A stretch of 64,000 bases of DNA from Platanthera guangdongensis (taxonomy: Eukaryota > Streptophyta > Magnoliopsida > Asparagales > Orchidaceae), in assembly GCA_039583875.1 (NCBI GenBank), contig CM077162.1:164608720-164672719 (forward strand), in the 5' to 3' direction. How positions within the stretch are numbered: position 1 is the stretch's first letter; each line of letters opens with the position of its first letter. Shown piece by piece: positions 9,646 through 21,618 of this stretch. The notes under the pieces are model-generated. The model was not told the origin of the DNA and did no database searches. It saw only the letters and a list, made by a program, of their open reading frames with translations. Both the position numbers and the translations under genes were made by a program.

Positions 9646-11943
9646 ATTAGGAACCCAAACACGTTTGGGTCCTTGGTCTCATGTTAGAACACTCCCCCTA
9701 TAAGAGTTAGCATTATGAGTGGTCTTTCTCATACTGCCAACTTGAGGAGTTGCAACATTTCTGGGATTAAACCAGCAATCGATGGCAAAGTGACCAATCT
9801 TGCTACAACACCAACAGTCAAACCTGTTGTATCTTTGCCTTAGATTCCCCTGCTTGACATTTTGAGATGATGATCTAGCAGGGATAGCATTTTTGGAGGA
9901 AGAAGCTTCATGGTGATGGAAATCACATGATTTCTTCTCGTTCAATGGCTTTTCCACAACAGGCTTTACTTTTGGTGCTTTCTTGAAGTTATGAGCATGA
10001 TTGAAAGGGCCATAACTCTGAAGAATGACTTCTTCATAAGGTGCCTTAAAGACACTCTCTTCAAAGTTTCTGGGGCGAGTCCATCCTTGGTAGACGGACT
10101 TGGGTTCTATATAGGTAGGCCTAGTCAAGTGACCATAGGATGAGTCAAGATCAAACTCGTTTGTAGGAAAGATGACCTTCTTGAAAGAAGTCTGATCTTG
10201 AGGGGCTTTCCCCTTTTCTTTTGCCAAGGCCTTCTTGGCGGCCTTATTCTTTATTTGAGCCTTATTCCTCCTAGAAGATTTACTAGGAGCTTCCACATGG
10301 CCTAGTCCAGCACCCTTGGCCTTAGATGAGAATTCACCAACAAATGAAAGAATAGTCTTAGGCTTTGATAAACTTTCGACAAGTTTCTTTTCAGCAGCAA
10401 GTTGTTCTTCCAACTCTTTGATGATTTTCTCTTTTAAGTCAAGGTGCTCAAGAGCTTTGTTATATTCTTCAATGGCAGCATTGAAGTTTTCTCTGAGTGA
10501 GTCGGTCTTAGCGACTTCCTCTCTTAGAGTGCTCTTTCAACTTTCAGAGTCTTTATCTCTTTAGCTTGAGTTTTCACGACTCATCGACATTTGTCGTAAG
10601 CCATGATTAACTCCTTGTACTTGGACATGAGTCCAGACTCATCGTCAGAAGAGCTGTCCTCACGATCATGCTCAGAAATATCAGAATCTGAAAGAGCAGT
10701 GTGAGAGTTTACCTTCCCAGTGAACTGGGGCTCTTGTTCGTCATCAGTTTGAGACATAAGCACAAAGTAGGCTTCTTCTTCTTCACTCGACTCAGATGAG
10801 TCAGAGTCACTAAGAGTTTTGCCCTTCTTGGCTATCATGCTCTTCTCTGTCCTCTTCTTGTTGTATGAGGACTTCTTTTCTTCTCTCTTTCCACCCTCCT
10901 TCTTCTTGTGGGGGCAGTCAGCTATGACATGACCTGGCTTATTATAACTGTAACAAACGATGTCAGCTGAAATATGTTTGTTCTGTTTAGAAGCATACCT
11001 GTCATGGCTACTTGAGCCTTTTCTGTGTCGATCACTATCATGTCATGATCTTCTGTAGGAGGAATCCTTGCCTTTCCATTGCTTCTTTTTGTTCAAGAAT
11101 TTCTTGAACTGTCGTGAGAGCAGAGAGAACTCTCCTTCAGATAGCTCAGAGCCTGAGGTACTTGGCTCCGAGGTTTCTTCTTCACTAACTTCTTGTGCTG
11201 GGGCAGGAGAGTCATCCTTTGACTTCTTGAGGTGTCTGTCTTTAGAGCAACAAACGTCTCCTTGGATGCAGACCTGCTCTTCTCTTCTTCAGCCTTTTTG
11301 GTGTTGAGTTGAAGCTCATATGACATAAGCTTCCCAAAGAGATTCTGCAGGCCTGTCTCAGCTAGATTTCCAATTTCCCAGATGCCATAAACCTTATTAT
11401 CCCATTCCTTAGTTAGGGATCTCAAGAACTTATCATTTAGTTCTCCGTTTGTGAAGACTCGGCCATATACCCTTAGGCCATTGACTATTTTGAAGAAGTT
11501 CTCAAAAGTGTCAGCAATCGTGTCCTTGTTTTCTTGTCGGAAGGCTTCATACTTCTGGTTCAGAAGGGATCTTCTATCATCCCTAACTTCTTCTGTAACT
11601 TCCATTAACGTGACTAGGGACTGCCACATCTCCTTGGCAGACTGGCAGTGGATCAAGTTTTTATAACATGGAGTCAATGACTATACTTGATATTATATTC
11701 TTGGCATTCTTGTCTAAAGACACAAGTGAAATCTTGTCTTTGTCTAGATCAATCAATTTCTTTAGAACTTTCTTTGTAGGATCTAATGTGGAGACGGTCA
11801 TGGGAATGTAAGGACCTTCTTCAACTATCATGAAGATCCTTGGATCCACATCTTCCATGAAAAAAAATGATTCTTTTTTTCCACATTAGAAAGTTATTCT
11901 TGGTGCACAATGGAAGCTCGGCAAAATCTTTAGCCTTGTCCAT
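9646..11943 (-). pseudogene. Element A gag (broken)
   Basis: The start is the minus-strand ATG at 11943 (MDKAKDFAELPLC). A T-run near 11865-11878 causes a frameshift, after which EDVDPRIFMIVEEGPYIPM matches element D gag. The capsid region follows (CQSAKEMWQSLVTLMEV, FRQENKDTIADTFENFF), then acidic serine-rich linkers, and a first zinc knuckle near 10930-10970 whose second cysteine is tyrosine (CYSY...GHVIADC). A coiled-coil-like stretch follows, then a second knuckle CWCCSKIGHFAIDC near 9785-9830. Two knuckles and the long acidic middle are Sirevirus-like. Frame breaks lie near 11660, 11090, 10840, 10580 and 10420. Confidence 0.83.
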
Positions 11944-12008
11944 GCTTGGAAAATTCTCAAAAGACAACTAGTCAGATCTGATCAAGGTGTTAACCTTTTA
12001 TTGATCAA

Positions 12009-12024
12009 CCTGGCTATGATACCA
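12009..12024 (-). other. Element A primer-binding site
   Basis: Minus strand TGGTATCATAGCCAGG, two bases inside the 5' LTR end at 12027. Initiator-Met tRNA type. Confidence 0.85.
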
Positions 12025-12749
12025 ATTGAAAGTGTTCAGTTCTCTACCTAAATCACCTAGAGGGGGGTGAATAGGTGTGTTGTGCGTCTTTTTGTGGAAT
12101 AAAAATTTAGAGATCTATGCACACAATTATCAACCAAGCAATCACAGACGACAAAAGATTTATAGTGGTTCCCCAACCTTGGGTACATCCACTTTCCCTC
12201 ACCGATCTAGCAAAGAACTAGACTCAGCTACTCCACTATCTCAGATTGAAAATCAATCCTACGTCTCGGAACAAAGTTCCTACAATCTCGATCCACAACA
12301 TGGATCTACACTCGGAATATAAAACTTCCTACAACTCGGAGACAAAAGAAAAGGGCTCCTACACTCGAAGAGAATTCTCCTACAAGAATGAAATTGAAAG
12401 TATATGAAAATACAAATAGTAAAACTTTCTCAGATCAGGAAACAGTCGGCTTGAATCTTCTTCTTTGATCTTTGCGGCTCTATCAGAGAAGTTGAAGAAG
12501 AATCTCGGCAAAAGCTAGATCTGAAATTTCTTAGCTTCACACGTTCAGATAGATGATGAAGAATTGAAAGAAAATCTTGATCTGTGAATCTTCTTGATCT
12601 GAATCTTCTGGATCGAAAACCCTAGCCGAATATGAGCGATGAAGGTCGGTGGCGACGACTTTTGTTTTTAGAGAGAGAGAATGAGATTCAGAATTACTTA
12701 GAATAAAAATTGACAGCACTTGTTAGGGTTAGTCAATTTTGACAAGACC

Positions 12750-12758
12750 TTATATAAG
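12750..12758 (-). promoter_or_regulatory. TATA box of element A LTR
   Basis: Minus strand CTTATATAAGG, about 120 bp downstream (element sense) of the CTCGAG array. The same spacing is seen in the B and D LTRs. Confidence 0.6.
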
Positions 12759-12869
12759 ATCTTCACCAACGGTCATAATTAACATTAATGACGTACACGT
12801 GGACCAATCACGTCAAAGATTTTGAAATTTCCGTCAAATCTGGACTTAACTATTTTTCTGAAAATATCA

Positions 12870-13625
12870 GACTGAAATACTCGAGTGAAAGTTTACCTAC
12901 TCGAGTACTAGATAAGATTACTCTAGTGAATAGAAGAGAACTACTCGAGTAGATGACTTGGAGAAAATTCAGAAACAATGAACAACTACTCGAGTACACA
13001 AAGACTTACTCGAGTTTTAATATAGTTACTCGAGATGTGGAGTTGAACTAATCGAGTACAAGAAACGCTACTCGAGAGAAAAGAAATTAACTACTCGAGA
13101 GGTAGAATAAATACTCGAGTCAAAGACTTAGAATAATTTATGGGAGAAGAAACTGGGTTACTCGTGTTGTGAAACTGAACTACTCGAGAGGAGATAAACT
13201 ACTCGAGTATATAGATACAGCTACTCGAGTAATGGACTTAGAAAAATTTTGAGGGATGAAAAGCTTGTCACTCGAGTATTAAACCTGGGCTATTCGAGTA
13301 GTAGATGGACTACTCGAGTACATGAACTTGACTACTCGAGTGAAGTAAAATTACACGAAATCAAGTCTTATGTAACTCGAGACAAAAGACTAAACTACTC
13401 CAGTACTTATATGACTACTCTAGTAAATCACTTAGAAAATTTTCTGGAGAGGAAATTCTGTTAACTCGAGAATGAGAAAAGATCTACTCGAGTAATTGAC
13501 TTGGCTACTTGAGAGCTATAATTTGACTACTCGAGAGCTAATTCCCTTACTCGAGTACAGATAGTCTTACCCGAGTATTGACTAAGTATTTCACTCGAGT
13601 ATGTAAGTATCTGCTCAAGTAAATT
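12870..13625. repeat. CTCGAG palindrome array, element A U3
   Basis: Dozens of copies of ACTCGAGTA-type palindromes, some degenerate (CTCTAG, CTCAAG, CCCGAG), spaced about 15-40 bp apart in AT-rich sequence. Spacers differ, so this is a scattered motif and not a tandem unit. CpG lies at each centre; the degenerate copies are mostly C-to-T or G-to-A changes. Confidence 0.9.
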
Positions 13626-13948
13626 ACTTAGCAAAAATTCCTTCAACAGAATTTTCTCTTCTTTAGTGAATTCAGCAATAAGTCTTTTTACAATCAGTCC
13701 GAGTGCTTGAATATGAAGTGTATCCCAATAGAGAGGCTACACATGAGTCAACACCATGGATCACACAATGAGGGATTACATTGTATGGTCTTGTGTTTGG
13801 TTACCCATTGTAGACTGATATTGGTCTACACTTGGTAATAAAGTCCTGCAAACACATAACTCAAACAAAACATCAAATACAACTTAATTCATCTTAGTTC
13901 AAGGGTGACTTCACCAAATCTGGGTTAATGTGGATACAATACCCAACA

Positions 13949-14909
13949 ATATACTACCTCTCTCACAGTGAACTGTTCTAGAAGGTGTCACCGATGCTTA
14001 TCTGACGAATACCGAGTCAACCTGGCTTCCCGATAAAAACTTACAGTCGGTCTCGGAGTCTGCTCCTCCAATTATACGGGTCGGGACTGTGATTGCTCCC
14101 AGTAATTTTCTTGCATGGATTTTGCTTTAGCTGTCTTGTTTTTTCTTCTTTCTCTTATATAGCTTTCCGTAGTACCCACTTTTGGAACCTTGGGTGTCGT
14201 TAGCCCGAGGCCCAGGACTCCTGTGCCCAGGACCTTATCGATCTAGCGACCAGCATTCCCCTCTTACTGGAAGTGCGCCCAGGACCTTATTGATCTAGCT
14301 CCCAGACCTTATTGATCTAGATCTGTATTCTCTCCCACCCGATGGGGAGGAGACTGCCCTCTCACCTCTGCTGAGACTCATTTGCCAAAGAAGACATCCT
14401 TCCCCCCGGGTTGGGGAAAATCGCACCGCCAACTCCTTGGGAAACCTTTCGAAGGGTGACCTGGATCTTCCCACCAGCAATCAGGTAAAGACTGCCCCTT
14501 CTTGCCCCTTTATTACTACTCCCGCCCCTAAATTGGCCCTAACACAGCCTCCTAACCAAATCATCAGGAGACTGCGGAGGAGCCCGACACAGATGAGGAG
14601 GTCATATCACCGCTGCCTTCCCCAAGCGAGATGGTGAGCTTCCTTGAAGCTTCCGGAGGTGCCGAGAAGCAGAGGGAGAGAATAGTTGAAGTCTTGTCAA
14701 AGCTCATTTGGATGCGACGAGAGGACTCCTTACGGGAGACTACTATCCTGACAGCGATTGATTGACATCTACGCGTGATAAAGAGGGATTATACGCACCT
14801 TCGTGGCGAGACTTAGAACCAGGGAGGTGGATGCAAGGAGACTTCTCCCAGAAGGATCATCGCGTGGGCTCAGGAACAGCTGCGCCTGGTCCACTAGGAT
14901 CATACCGCC
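13949..14909. other. Unassigned interval between elements A and B
   Basis: 961 bp, GC-richer than the LTRs on both sides. It holds short imperfect repeats near 14210-14320 (CCCAGGACCTTAT.GATCTAG several times). I recognise no protein domain, LTR end or RNA gene. It is the only stretch not clearly part of a retroelement, so it is either old host sequence or a remnant of a still older element into which both A and B inserted. Confidence 0.5.
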
Positions 14910-15560
14910 TGAAAATGTTTAGTTGTCTACCTAAATCACCTAGAGGAGGGGTGAATAGGTGAGTTCTGTGTCTTTTTGAAGAATAAAAATCGTACAAGTG
15001 ATGCGCAAAAAAAAACAAGCAAACCACAGACGACACCAAAAATTATAGTGGTTCCCCAACCTTGGGTACATCCACTTTTCAACTCACCGATCTAGCAACA
15101 CACTAGACTCGGCTACTTAACTATTCTCTCGGATTGAAAAAAATCCTACAACTTCAAACAAAGTTCCTACAACTCGGAGTAAAACCACTCCTATAATAAC
15201 TCGGAGAATAACTCCTACAAGAATAAAATGAATTTAAATTGAAATACACAAACTTGTCTTTACAGATCTGACTGATTGTCGGCTTCTTCCTTCTTGAACA
15301 ATTGTAAAGCTCTATCAGAAAAAGTTGAGGGAGAAATCGGAGAACTCTTCAATCTGAGAACGTTTGAATCACCATAATAAAGGAGAAGATTTGCTGAATG
15401 TCGAAAAGCTTGATTGAATGAATCCTTCTTGTCTGAATTTTTGAGATCGAAAAAATCGGCGATGAAGAACTGAGCGGTGGCACTTCTCAATTTAGAAAGT
15501 AGAAAATAATTCAGAATTCTGTAAGAAATTTTCTTAGGGTTTTGTCAAATCTGACAAGAC

Positions 15561-15568
15561 CTTTTATA
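15561..15568 (-). promoter_or_regulatory. TATA box of element B LTR
   Basis: Minus strand CCTATAAAAGG, about 120 bp downstream of the CTCGAG array in element sense. Confidence 0.6.
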
Positions 15569-15689
15569 GGTTTAACATAACGGTCAAAATATCATTAATG
15601 ACAATCCGCGTGGACCAATTATAAGTTAATGATATTTAGAATAGAATCCGTCTGATACTTAATGAAAATTCAAAATCCTGAACTCCATT

Positions 15690-16165
15690 TCTCGAGAGAG
15701 GTAAGTATTACTCGAGAGTAGTTTCTTTTTCTCGAGAAGAAATACTTGAGGAAAGTGTAGAAAATGAATTCTGGTTTCTCGAGAATGAATATACTTACTC
15801 GAGAAAAATAGATTTTTGTTACTCGAGAAAAGTTCTTCTATTACTCGAGAACAAGTAAGTATCTCGAGAAAAGATTTCTGTGTCTTGAGAAAAAACATCT
15901 GGTTCTCGAGAACTATTCTTGGCCATCTCGAGAAAAGTCTTCGGCTTTCTCGAGAAAAAGACTTAAAAAAATTTTGAGTTAAATTTTAAGATTACTTGAG
16001 AAGGAGTTAAGACCTACTCGAGTACTGCATGGCTTTCTCGAGAACCACACTAGGCCTTCTCGAGAACAGCTTCTGCTACTCGAGTATCTGGCTAGGCTAT
16101 CTCAAGTAAGAGCTTTAATCTTGCTCGAGTAATGACTATTCTTCTCGAGTAAAACACTTAGAAAA
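15690..16165. repeat. CTCGAG palindrome array, element B U3
   Basis: Many CTCGAGAA/TTCTCGAG and ACTCGAGTA copies with irregular spacing, the same core as in A but with a bias to TTCTCGAGAA. Decayed copies read CTTGAG or CTCAAG. Confidence 0.88.
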
Positions 16166-16477
16166 ATTCTGTTAACTGAAAAGTGTTTTTCTTCTATAAA
16201 ACCAGAACCAGCCTTTCTCCCATGACTTTAGTACTTGAAAATGATGTGTGTCCCACTAGAGATGTTACACATGATTCAACACCATGGATTACAGAATGAG
16301 AGATTACATTGTATGGTCATGTGTTTGGTGACCCATTGTAAACTGACATTGATCCACACTTGGCAATTATAACCTGCAAGCACTCAACTTGAAAAGGTAT
16401 CAAATACAAACTTAATTCATCTTAGTTCAAGGGAGACTTCATACAAATCTAGGTTATTGTGGATACAATACCCAAAA

Positions 16478-16491
16478 ATCTCCCCCTATTT
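16478..16491 (-). other. Element B polypurine tract
   Basis: Element strand AAATAGGGGGAGAT adjoining the 3' LTR. The same tract occurs in C and D. Confidence 0.85.
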
Positions 16492-16745
16492 GTAGAAGTT
16501 AAAACCCTCTACACTAAGGTGAATTACATCATGATAAACAAATAACATATCTAATAAGCAGAGTAAATGGAAGAAATGCTATGAAATAGAAGATTTAAAT
16601 CAACAAAATCTAAAGAATTATAAATATAGATATTGTCCAGAAAATGTCCTATTCCACAAAATTTCTCATATATCACACTTCTGACCATCTTTAGTTACTT
16701 CTTAGTATGATGTTGATGCTGCCTCTGATCCTTGTCTTCTTGTCT

Positions 16746-19090
16746 CTAGAAGTACATGAATGACTTTGGAAAATAGTTGGCTGGTCTTGGAGGAGCAGTA
16801 GGGTCTTCTCGACTATACTTCTTATCTTCTAGCTTTCTTAGGGTCATAGACTTTTCATACTGTATCAATTCAGAATAAGAGTAGTTGGTATCCTTGTTCC
16901 CACTGAAATCCACTAAAAGTCTTAAAGTATCCAGAACAATTGATTTAGATGTAGGGCTCCAAACTTCAGCAAATTCTCTTTCTACATGTTCTGGCATAGG
17001 AGTGGATCAGCTTGCAGAAGCACCTTCACCATACTTTCTTCTTTTAGGTATCTGTACTTCAGGAGGTATATGTTGAGGCACATCAGTTTGTTTAGAATTC
17101 CAGACTTGTGAGTATGTTTAAGGAGGTGGAGCTTCATAAACTTCTGGATGTGGAGAGAATATAGGCCTATGAACATCCAGGCTGGGAGGTGGGGCTGCAG
17201 TGGGATCTATTGAGAAATAAAGGAAGATCAGACTATGCATCCACATTGAAGTTTCATAAGTATAAAGCTTTGTGCTCTTAATTTCCTGTAGCACTGATGT
17301 TTGAACCTCTTTAAGTTGATTATCCTATAGAACTTTCATCCTTTGGACTTTCTTATCTAGCTGTTCTTTTACTTTATCCTCCCCCTTTCTGACTTCTATA
17401 GAGAGGGTGTCTATGGCTTCTTATTTGAACTTGCCAACTTCTTCACATATCTTGAAGTTACGCTCTTGAGCTTTCTTTTGCCACTCAATCTGGTTGTTAG
17501 CTAATGTGACAGATTGATCCATTAGCTCACTAATACTGGTAATAGTATGGTCTAGAGCTTTGCCTCCAATTATTAAGAGCCTTTTGAACTCATCAATATT
17601 GCTCTGGATTTTTGCAAATCCTCAAATCATTTCTTTTTCAAAAGCAGAGACTTTATTAGTGACAGCTTGAATGGAGGTATCAAAGTACTTTCTTTATTCA
17701 ATCCGAATGATTACTATTTTACTCAAGATATTATATTCAGGAATGGTTTCAGTCTGAGGAGGTGGAGGAGGTAGAAATTGAGTTGTCCAGGGGACTATTT
17801 CATCAATAATGAGCACACTAGATGTAGAAATCTGTTTTCTTCTAGCAGTAGTTATTTCATCTTCAGCATCACCACCTAGGAAAGTGGGAATGTTAAAGTG
17901 TAGACTTGGGAGAGGAGGTTCAGTAGCTTCGGGAGGTACTTCTTCAGTATCAAAAATAGAGACAATCTCTTCATCTTGCACATCCTTAACAGGAGATTGG
18001 GGTTGTGATGGTTCTGGTTCTGATGGATTTTCTGGTTGAGAAGATTTTTCTTATGGAGATGGATTTTCTTCAGGCATAGGAGATAGAGGCTCTTTAAAGG
18101 TGGGTTCCTCTATAATCTTATCAATGTCATCTATTGTAGACAATATTTGATCATATACCTGGGCATCAGTCAGAATTTCTGGATCAAACAGGTTAGCAAC
18201 AAAAACATCTGAGTTGTCTCCTTGGAGAGAGGTGTCCTTTGCAGCAACAGATGGAGTTGTGACTTGGGCTTGAGCATCAGTATGGACTGGGGCTAGAGTT
18301 TGAACTTGAGCAGACTGCACTTGCATAGATGTAGCAGGCTCCCCCTCAATAACTGGATCAGATGTGTTAGTTATTTGATGAGAGGGGACTTAGTCTGGTT
18401 TTTGAAGCTTGATTTCCCATCTCTGTATGGAGGTTATTGAAACCTTTTTTCATGTGATGTAGGGTCATGCACTTATCGAAGATGAAAACATCTGGTCTCA
18501 ACTGATTTAGATAAAGAGATAAAATTCTTTCATAGTTGGAGCTTTTGATACTTTCCTTGAACTTGTCAAAAATCATCATCCCCCATTGAAACTTCTTTCT
18601 ATAGATTACAATAGTCGTCATGTCAAAGAATTCAGTGGTGATGTAGCTAATGGAACTAGTGCAGCAGAGAAGGGATTTTCCCAGAATATCAGCGAGAAGT
18701 TTGCTCTCTGCATTCATGTGTTATTGGCGGATTGTGACTGTTGAGTCGGGAAGGCCACAGAAGCTGTAAGCCGTTTCATAGTCCGAACTGACTAGGTCAT
18801 CCTCCTCAACAATCACTGCCAGCTGTAGAAATTGAGAAATAGAGGTTGAAGTCATTTTGACCTTGATGTCCCGAACCTTGGTTTTCAGCACTTTGTCATT
18901 CCGCTTGACCTTGGCATTCTGGAATTATTCTTCTACATCAGAAATAAGAACTCTGCAAGGGTGTTGAGGAACAAAAGATAGTTCGGCAGTGCCGAGTAGT
19001 ATAAGGTCATTTTTGAAGTTGTTAGAGATGTAGGCAATTCCTTTTGAAATAAGTTTGCTGCTGATGCCTAACTTTGATGTGGGAGCCATT
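16746..19090 (-). pseudogene. Element B ORF3 (post-pol ORF, unknown function), broken
   Basis: Starts at minus-strand ATG 19090 (MAPTSKLGISSKLISKG), downstream of pol, the position of the Sirevirus env-like ORF. Several stops and frameshifts (for example a TAA near 18926) break it into pieces. The conserved core near 18367-18717 (ESKLLADILGKSLL, ERILSLYL, HHMKKGF) aligns with D (FLSEIVGKVILSK, GRILSLYL, NHMRRMD) and C (FLADVVGKVLLAK, GRILGIFL). Acidic/proline-rich linkers follow (17694-18326), then a C-terminal block near 16746-16997 (WSPTSKSIVL and PANYFPKSFMYF), matching D (WSPTSRNIIL and PSKYFHKPYHYF). No signal peptide or membrane segment is evident. Function unknown. Confidence 0.72.
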
Positions 19091-19232
19091 AATTCGAGAA
19101 CTGTAAGACTTCTAGCCTGCGAGAAGATGAACAGGGTTGTTCGCGGGAGGAGCGACGAAGATGAAGAAGACGAAGGGTTTTTCTCGAGATGGATATTTTG
19201 AAATCCGGGATTTGGATTTTTCCGAACTTAAT

Positions 19233-19243
19233 CTATTTATATA
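19233..19243 (-). promoter_or_regulatory. TATA box upstream of element B ORF3
   Basis: Minus strand TATATAAATAG, about 145 bp upstream of the ORF3 ATG and downstream of a CTCGAG array. It mirrors the array-TATA order of the LTR. Confidence 0.6.
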
Positions 19244-19339
19244 AACCCCAAATCTTGATGATTAAGGAAAGAAATAACAGTAAAATACCTGAAGTATGAC
19301 GGTTGAGGTGCCCGAGTGCCAATATCAAAATTTGAACTT

Positions 19340-19530
19340 AAGAGAAAAGTTGCATCTGATTTCTTGAGAGAAAGAACATTTCTTGAGTGGGGATTTCTTT
19401 TCTGAGAAGTAGGGCCCGATGTTCTCGAGAATAAGGTGGGGACTCAAGTAATGAAGTCTGTACTCTAGTAATGAAGTTGTTCTCAATTATAGATACCATT
19501 TCTCGAGTAATGAAGATGTTCTCGAGAACT
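19340..19530. repeat. Internal CTCGAG-type array between pol and ORF3, element B
   Basis: Copies TTCTCGAGAA, TTCTCGAGTA and GTTCTCGAGAAC plus decayed forms (CTTGAG, CTCAAG, CTCTAG), in the non-coding gap between RNase H and ORF3. Same motif as this element's LTR. Confidence 0.8.
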
Positions 19531-19607
19531 GGAGTCCTGACTTAGAATATTCTTGATTTTTGAAATGTAATTCGATTCTGAACATTGCTGTGTGGTCCTT
19601 TTCTTCA

Positions 19608-21618
19608 TCATTCCTTGTTAAACATGCTAAGTTTTGTTTTAAAAAATGAGAACTTGGCCTCGTCCAGTGGCTTCGTGAATATGTCTGCAACCTGCATGTC
19701 AGTTGGAACATACTGGAGATTGATGTCATCGTGCTCCACATGCTCCCTGATGAAATTGTACCTCAGCAATATGTACTTTGTCCGACTGTGAGAGACTGGG
19801 TTGTTGGCTATTGCAATTGCACTGGAGGAGTCACAAAACAGTGGAATGTCCTTCACCATCAAGTTATAGTCTTCAAGTTAATTCTTAATCCAGTGTAAGT
19901 ATGCACAACAACTACTGACAAAAATATATTCTGACTCGACCATTGAGATTGCGACACAATTTTGCTTCTTGCTGCTCCATGAGATGAGTCTCCTTCCAAG
20001 GAATTGTCAAGTCCCGAAAGTGCTCTTTATATCATCTTTACTACCTGCAAATTCTGCATCTGAAAATCCAATTAGCTCGCTATCATTACTTCTTGGGTAC
20101 CATAAGCCAAGATTTGGTGTGCTCTTAAGATATCTCAAAATCCGATTTGCAGCAGTGTAATGAGATTTCTTAGAGTTCACCTAATATATTGCACACACAT
20201 ATGCTAAAAACATCATGTCTGGCCTACTAGCAGTGAGGTAGAGCAAGGATCTAATTATGCTCCTATACTGGGTTTCATCAAAAGGTTCCCCTTTCTCATC
20301 CTTGTCCAGAGACATAGATGAACCCATTGGAGTCCTCATAGTGGTTGAACTCTCCATTCCGAATTTCTTAGTTAACGCTTTGGCGAACTTCGTCTGAGAG
20401 ATGAAAATTCCATCCTTAGATTGTTTCACCTGAAGTCCTAAGAAATATTTCAGCTTTCTCATACTGCTCATTTCAAACATCCCTTTCATAAGTTTAGAAA
20501 ACATCTTGAAAAGATTGTCGTCAGTAGAGTCAAAAATGATGTCATCAACATAAATTTGCACTAGCAAAATCTTGTCTTTTACTTCCCTAAGAAATAATGT
20601 CTTGTCTATCTTTCCCCTTGTGAACTTATTCTCAAGATGAAAGTTAGACAACGTTTCATAACAAGCTCGTGGAGCTTGTTTCAAACCATATAGTGCTTTA
20701 AATAATAAATAAATAAAATTAGGATGTTCAGGATCAACGATACCTAAAGGTCGTTCCACATACACTTCTTCCTTTATGTCACCATTAAGGAAGGATGACT
20801 TCATTTCCATTTGATAGACAGTGAAGCCTTTGAGTGCAGCATATGCGAGGAACAACCTGATTGCCTCAAGTCTTGCCACTAGAGCATATGTCTGATCGAA
20901 GTCGATCCCTTCTTCTTAACTGGCTCATTCGAGCTTAATTCCTTTAGTCTTGAACCTGCATCTTCAACAAACACACTAGAAGAACTGCTTTGCAACAAGC
21001 TCGTCTCATCAAATACAACATTAATAGATTCTTCTACGACTAGGGTTTTCTTGTTAAAAATCCTATATGCCTTACTATGGCTACTATATCCTACGAAAAT
21101 ACCTTCAAAACTCTTTTCACTGAATTTAGTTGTGTGATACTTCCCATTGTTAAGTACGAAGCATTTACTACCAAAGATTCTAAAATATGATATAATCGGT
21201 TTCCTGCCCTTTAGTAGTTTGTAAGGTGTTTTATCATAGTTCTTATTTATGAGTGATTTGTTTTGCACGTGGCACGCAGTGTTGACGGATTCAGCCCAGA
21301 GATATTCTGGTAGTGAGGTATCACTCAACATGGTTCTGCAGGCCTCTTTGTGTGTTCTATTCCTTCTCTCAGCGACTCTGTTCTGTTGAGGAGTACGAGG
21401 AGAGGAAAACTCATAAAAGATACCTAGGCATTCACAGAATTCTGTCATGGCCCCAGATTTGAACTCTATGCCATTGTCACTTCTGATTTTGACAACTGAA
21501 CATTTGTATTCATTCTAGATCTACCGGACAAAATTAGTGAAAATATCAAAAGTATCTGAATTGTGTTTTAGAAAGAACACCTATGCAAAACGAGAGTAGT
21601 CATCTATAATAACCAGTG
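19608..21618 (-). pseudogene. Element B pol, part 2: integrase core to RNase H
   Basis: 21448-20879 is integrase from MTEFCECLGIFYEFSSPRTP through the catalytic-E region (QNRVAERRNRT) to FVGYSSHSKAY. A deletion removes the linker and RT start. 20879-20181 is RT ([54 protein letters not shown]). RNase H is decayed in 19863-20180 and ends at 19862-19608 ([38 protein letters not shown]). The catalytic YVDD is kept. The 3' end of pol precedes the internal palindrome array. Upstream, pol is cut at 21618 by element C and resumes at 46618. Confidence 0.87.
21614..21618. repeat. Target-site duplication of C, left copy (CAGTG)
   Basis: CAGTG precedes the LTR start TGTTGGAACACC; the right copy 46618-46622 is TAGTG. 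One mismatch in five, C/T, consistent with later mutation. Confidence 0.8.

Larger units (their letters stand above)
1..13948 (-). mobile_element. Copia element A (SIRE-type LTR retrotransposon), 3' part off the window
   Basis: Minus-strand Ty1/copia element read from its 5' LTR (12027-13948) through PBS, gag (about 11943-9646), protease and integrase (9629-8677) to reverse transcriptase, which runs off the left window edge. Integrase is split by gypsy element F at 1483-8676. The order PR-IN-RT, the two zinc knuckles in gag and the long LTR with palindrome arrays fit the SIRE/Sirevirus lineage. The RNase H, any third ORF and the 3' LTR lie outside the window, so the outer target duplication cannot be checked; the bases next to the 5' LTR (13949-13953) are ATATA. 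Confidence 0.9.
12027..13948 (-). repeat. Element A 5' LTR
   Basis: 1922 bp. On the element strand it starts TGTTGGGTATTG and ends GAACACTTTCA. The U3 contains a dense CTCGAG palindrome array, then a TATA box, then R/U5 with the conserved end CACCTATTCACCCCCCTC. Related to, but longer than, the B LTR at 14910-16477; the main length difference is in the palindrome array. Confidence 0.9.
14910..16477 (-). repeat. Element B 3' LTR
   Basis: 1568 bp, same family as 12027-13948: shared ends (CACCTAGAGG...GGGGTGAATAGGTG, and GTGGATACAATACCCA) and shared U3 start (GATTACATTGTATGGTC). The LTR tip is mutated (CCCAAAA for CCCAACA on the plus strand). Confidence 0.88.

Noticed and set aside
14295..15039. 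Short frames in and near the unassigned interval as possible host exons
   Set aside because: No domain, no consistent splice signals, and some cross the element B LTR boundary.
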